DNA of 6,665 bases from a bacterium. Lineage in GTDB: Bacteria; Verrucomicrobiota; Verrucomicrobiae; Limisphaerales; J093. Both the position numbers and the translations under genes were made by a program. Each line of letters starts with the position of its first letter. Within the stretch, counting starts at the first letter, position 1. The stretch spans positions 1-6,665 of the forward strand of contig JAKCAB010000339.1 of NCBI GenBank assembly GCA_021839785.1. Direction: 5' to 3'. The notes below the pieces were generated by a model. It did no database searches, had not been told where the DNA came from, and saw only the letters and a program-made list of their open reading frames with translations. Positions 5,755 to 6,665 of the stretch are shown here, in pieces.

Positions 5755-6665
5755 TCAGCGCGGATTCGCCAAGGCGGGATGAAATGGCTGTACCTCCACC
5801 TCGCGAGCCAGGCGTTCCACGTCGGCGCGTTCGACCTCGCCCGCCAGCAGAGACAGCGCGTTCGCCGCGCCCGCAGCGGTGCCCCAACGACACGCCTCGC
5901 CGAGGTCGTCGCCCCGAGCCAAACGGGAAACCAAGCCCGCGGTGAAGGCGTCGCCGGAACCGATCGGGTTAACGGCCGCGACTTGCGGTACGGAGACGCG
6001 CCAGACGGTGCGGCCGTCGAAGGCGAGGGTGGGTTGCCGGCCCGCGGTGACCACCACACGTTGCGCGCCACGCGCGGCCAGTTCGCGCAGCGCGGCGACC
6101 ACCTCCGCGTCCGAGGCGAGCGTGCGACCGGTGGTGGCCGCGAGTTCGGTGCGGTTCGGTTTGACCAGCGCCGGCCCGGCCTCGAGGGAGGCGAGCAAGG
6201 CGGGACCTTGCGCATCCACCGCCGAGATCGCGCCCACGGCGTGCGCCATCCGCGTACATTGCGCGTACAAGTCCGACGGCCCGTTTGGGGCGATGGTTCC
6301 CGACATGACCACGGCCCGACACTGGCCGACGCGCCGACGGACGATGGCGAGCAACTGCGCGAAATCAGCCGCTTCGGCCGGGGAGCTTTCCTCGACGAGT
6401 TCAGTAACCGCGCGGGTTGCTTCGTCGATCACGGTGACGCATTGCCGCGTGCAGGTGGCGACCGAGACGAAGTCGGATTCGATGCCGCGGTGTTCGAGCG
6501 TTAGGCGTAGGTACTCGCCGCGGTCACCGCCGAGGAAGCCAGTGGCAATGGGGTGTTCGCCAAGCGCCTTCAACACTTTCGCCACATTGACGGACTTGCC
6601 CGCGACGCCATCGCGGGTGGTGACGGCGCGGTTGACGGCGTCCAGCTTGAGCCGTTGAAAAACCA
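5755..6665 (-). CDS. PfkB-family sugar kinase (1-phosphofructokinase/tagatose-6-phosphate kinase-like), N-terminus cut by window edge
   Basis: Cytoplasmic ATP-dependent kinase of the ribokinase/PfkB superfamily. The frame is open from the right edge to the TGA at 5757-5755, giving 302 visible residues; probably only the first 10-20 residues are missing. The visible N-terminal part holds VNRAV and GKSVNVAKVLKALG (6609-6568), the sugar-binding signature, with GKS where GKG is usual. FLGGDRGEYL, VMSGTIAPNG and LVKPNRTEL follow, the last typical of the FruK/LacC branch. The C-terminal signature NPIGSGDAFTAG carries the catalytic-base Asp at 5950-5952 and the GSGD anion hole. A GTG at 6585 is an internal Val codon, not the start, because homologous sequence continues upstream of it. 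A phosphosugar substrate (fructose-1-phosphate or tagatose-6-phosphate) is likely from the branch motifs, but substrate cannot be fixed here. It lies 153 bp upstream of the sigma gene on the same strand, with no clear terminator between and no obvious functional link. Confidence 0.92.
   Translation of the reverse strand, partial: VFQRLKLDAVNRAVTTRDGVAGKSVNVAKVLKALGEHPIATGFLGGDRGEYLRLTLEHRGIESDFVSVATCTRQCVTVIDEATRAVTELVEESSPAEAADFAQLLAIVRRRVGQCRAVVMSGTIAPNGPSDLYAQCTRMAHAVGAISAVDAQGPALLASLEAGPALVKPNRTELAATTGRTLASDAEVVAALRELAARGAQRVVVTAGRQPTLAFDGRTVWRVSVPQVAAVNPIGSGDAFTAGLVSRLARGDDLGEACRWGTAAGAANALSLLAGEVERADVERLAREVEVQPFHPALANPR

Noticed and set aside
5779..6658. Two long plus-strand open frames (241 and 259 codons)
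   Set aside because: Both are antisense to the PfkB kinase, which shows both family signatures on the minus strand.
1..6665. CRISPR arrays, tRNA or rRNA genes, insertion sequences, attachment sites
   Set aside because: No regularly spaced direct repeats, RNA gene signatures, transposase-like frames or terminal inverted repeats were seen; nearly the whole window is coding on one strand.

Overview
The window is a GC-rich bacterial segment in which every gene I can support lies on the minus strand. It holds two complete genes (an ECF sigma factor and a large membrane-anchored VWA protein) and two genes cut by the window edges (a PfkB sugar kinase on the right, a secreted beta-rich protein on the left). 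The likely source is a Verrucomicrobiota bacterium, perhaps of the Pedosphaera/Limisphaerales type. This is inferred from the sigma–VWA–secreted-protein arrangement, a pilin-like 'LLPSLAKAKAKAQ' stretch typical of that phylum, a TTG start and generally absent Shine-Dalgarno sequences. No 16S or marker gene is present to confirm it.

In transcription order (right to left): (1) 6665-5755, the 3' 302 codons of a PfkB-family kinase resembling the 1-phosphofructokinase/tagatose-6-phosphate kinase group. (2) 5754-5602, a 153-bp gap with a possible promoter, a long interrupted inverted repeat (5633-5690) and a small GNRA-capped hairpin (5617-5630), all in the probable leader of the next gene. (3) 5601-5029, an ECF-type sigma-70 factor of 190 residues. 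(4) 5032-1664, a 1122-residue protein overlapping the sigma gene by ATGA. It has a cytoplasmic anti-sigma-like N-terminus, one membrane helix, a very long Ala/Pro-rich linker, and a YfbK-type VWA module with an intact MIDAS site. (5) 1588-1, the first 529 residues of a signal-peptide-bearing, beta-rich protein running off the left edge.

The sigma, VWA and secreted-protein genes look like one operon. The likely reading is a cell-surface signalling unit: the VWA protein holds the sigma factor at the membrane and senses something outside the cytoplasm through its metal-dependent VWA domain, with the downstream secreted protein as a possible partner or ligand. That mechanism is inferred from architecture and gene order, not shown.

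The most unusual content is inside the VWA protein. Its linker carries a short segment (KAPVLGDIPTAGRLFRS) that reads like the conserved C-terminal signature of type II/IV secretins, and its membrane helix ends in a motif like that of PVC-group pseudopilins. The secreted protein appears to contain an internal duplication of a roughly 90-residue beta-rich unit.
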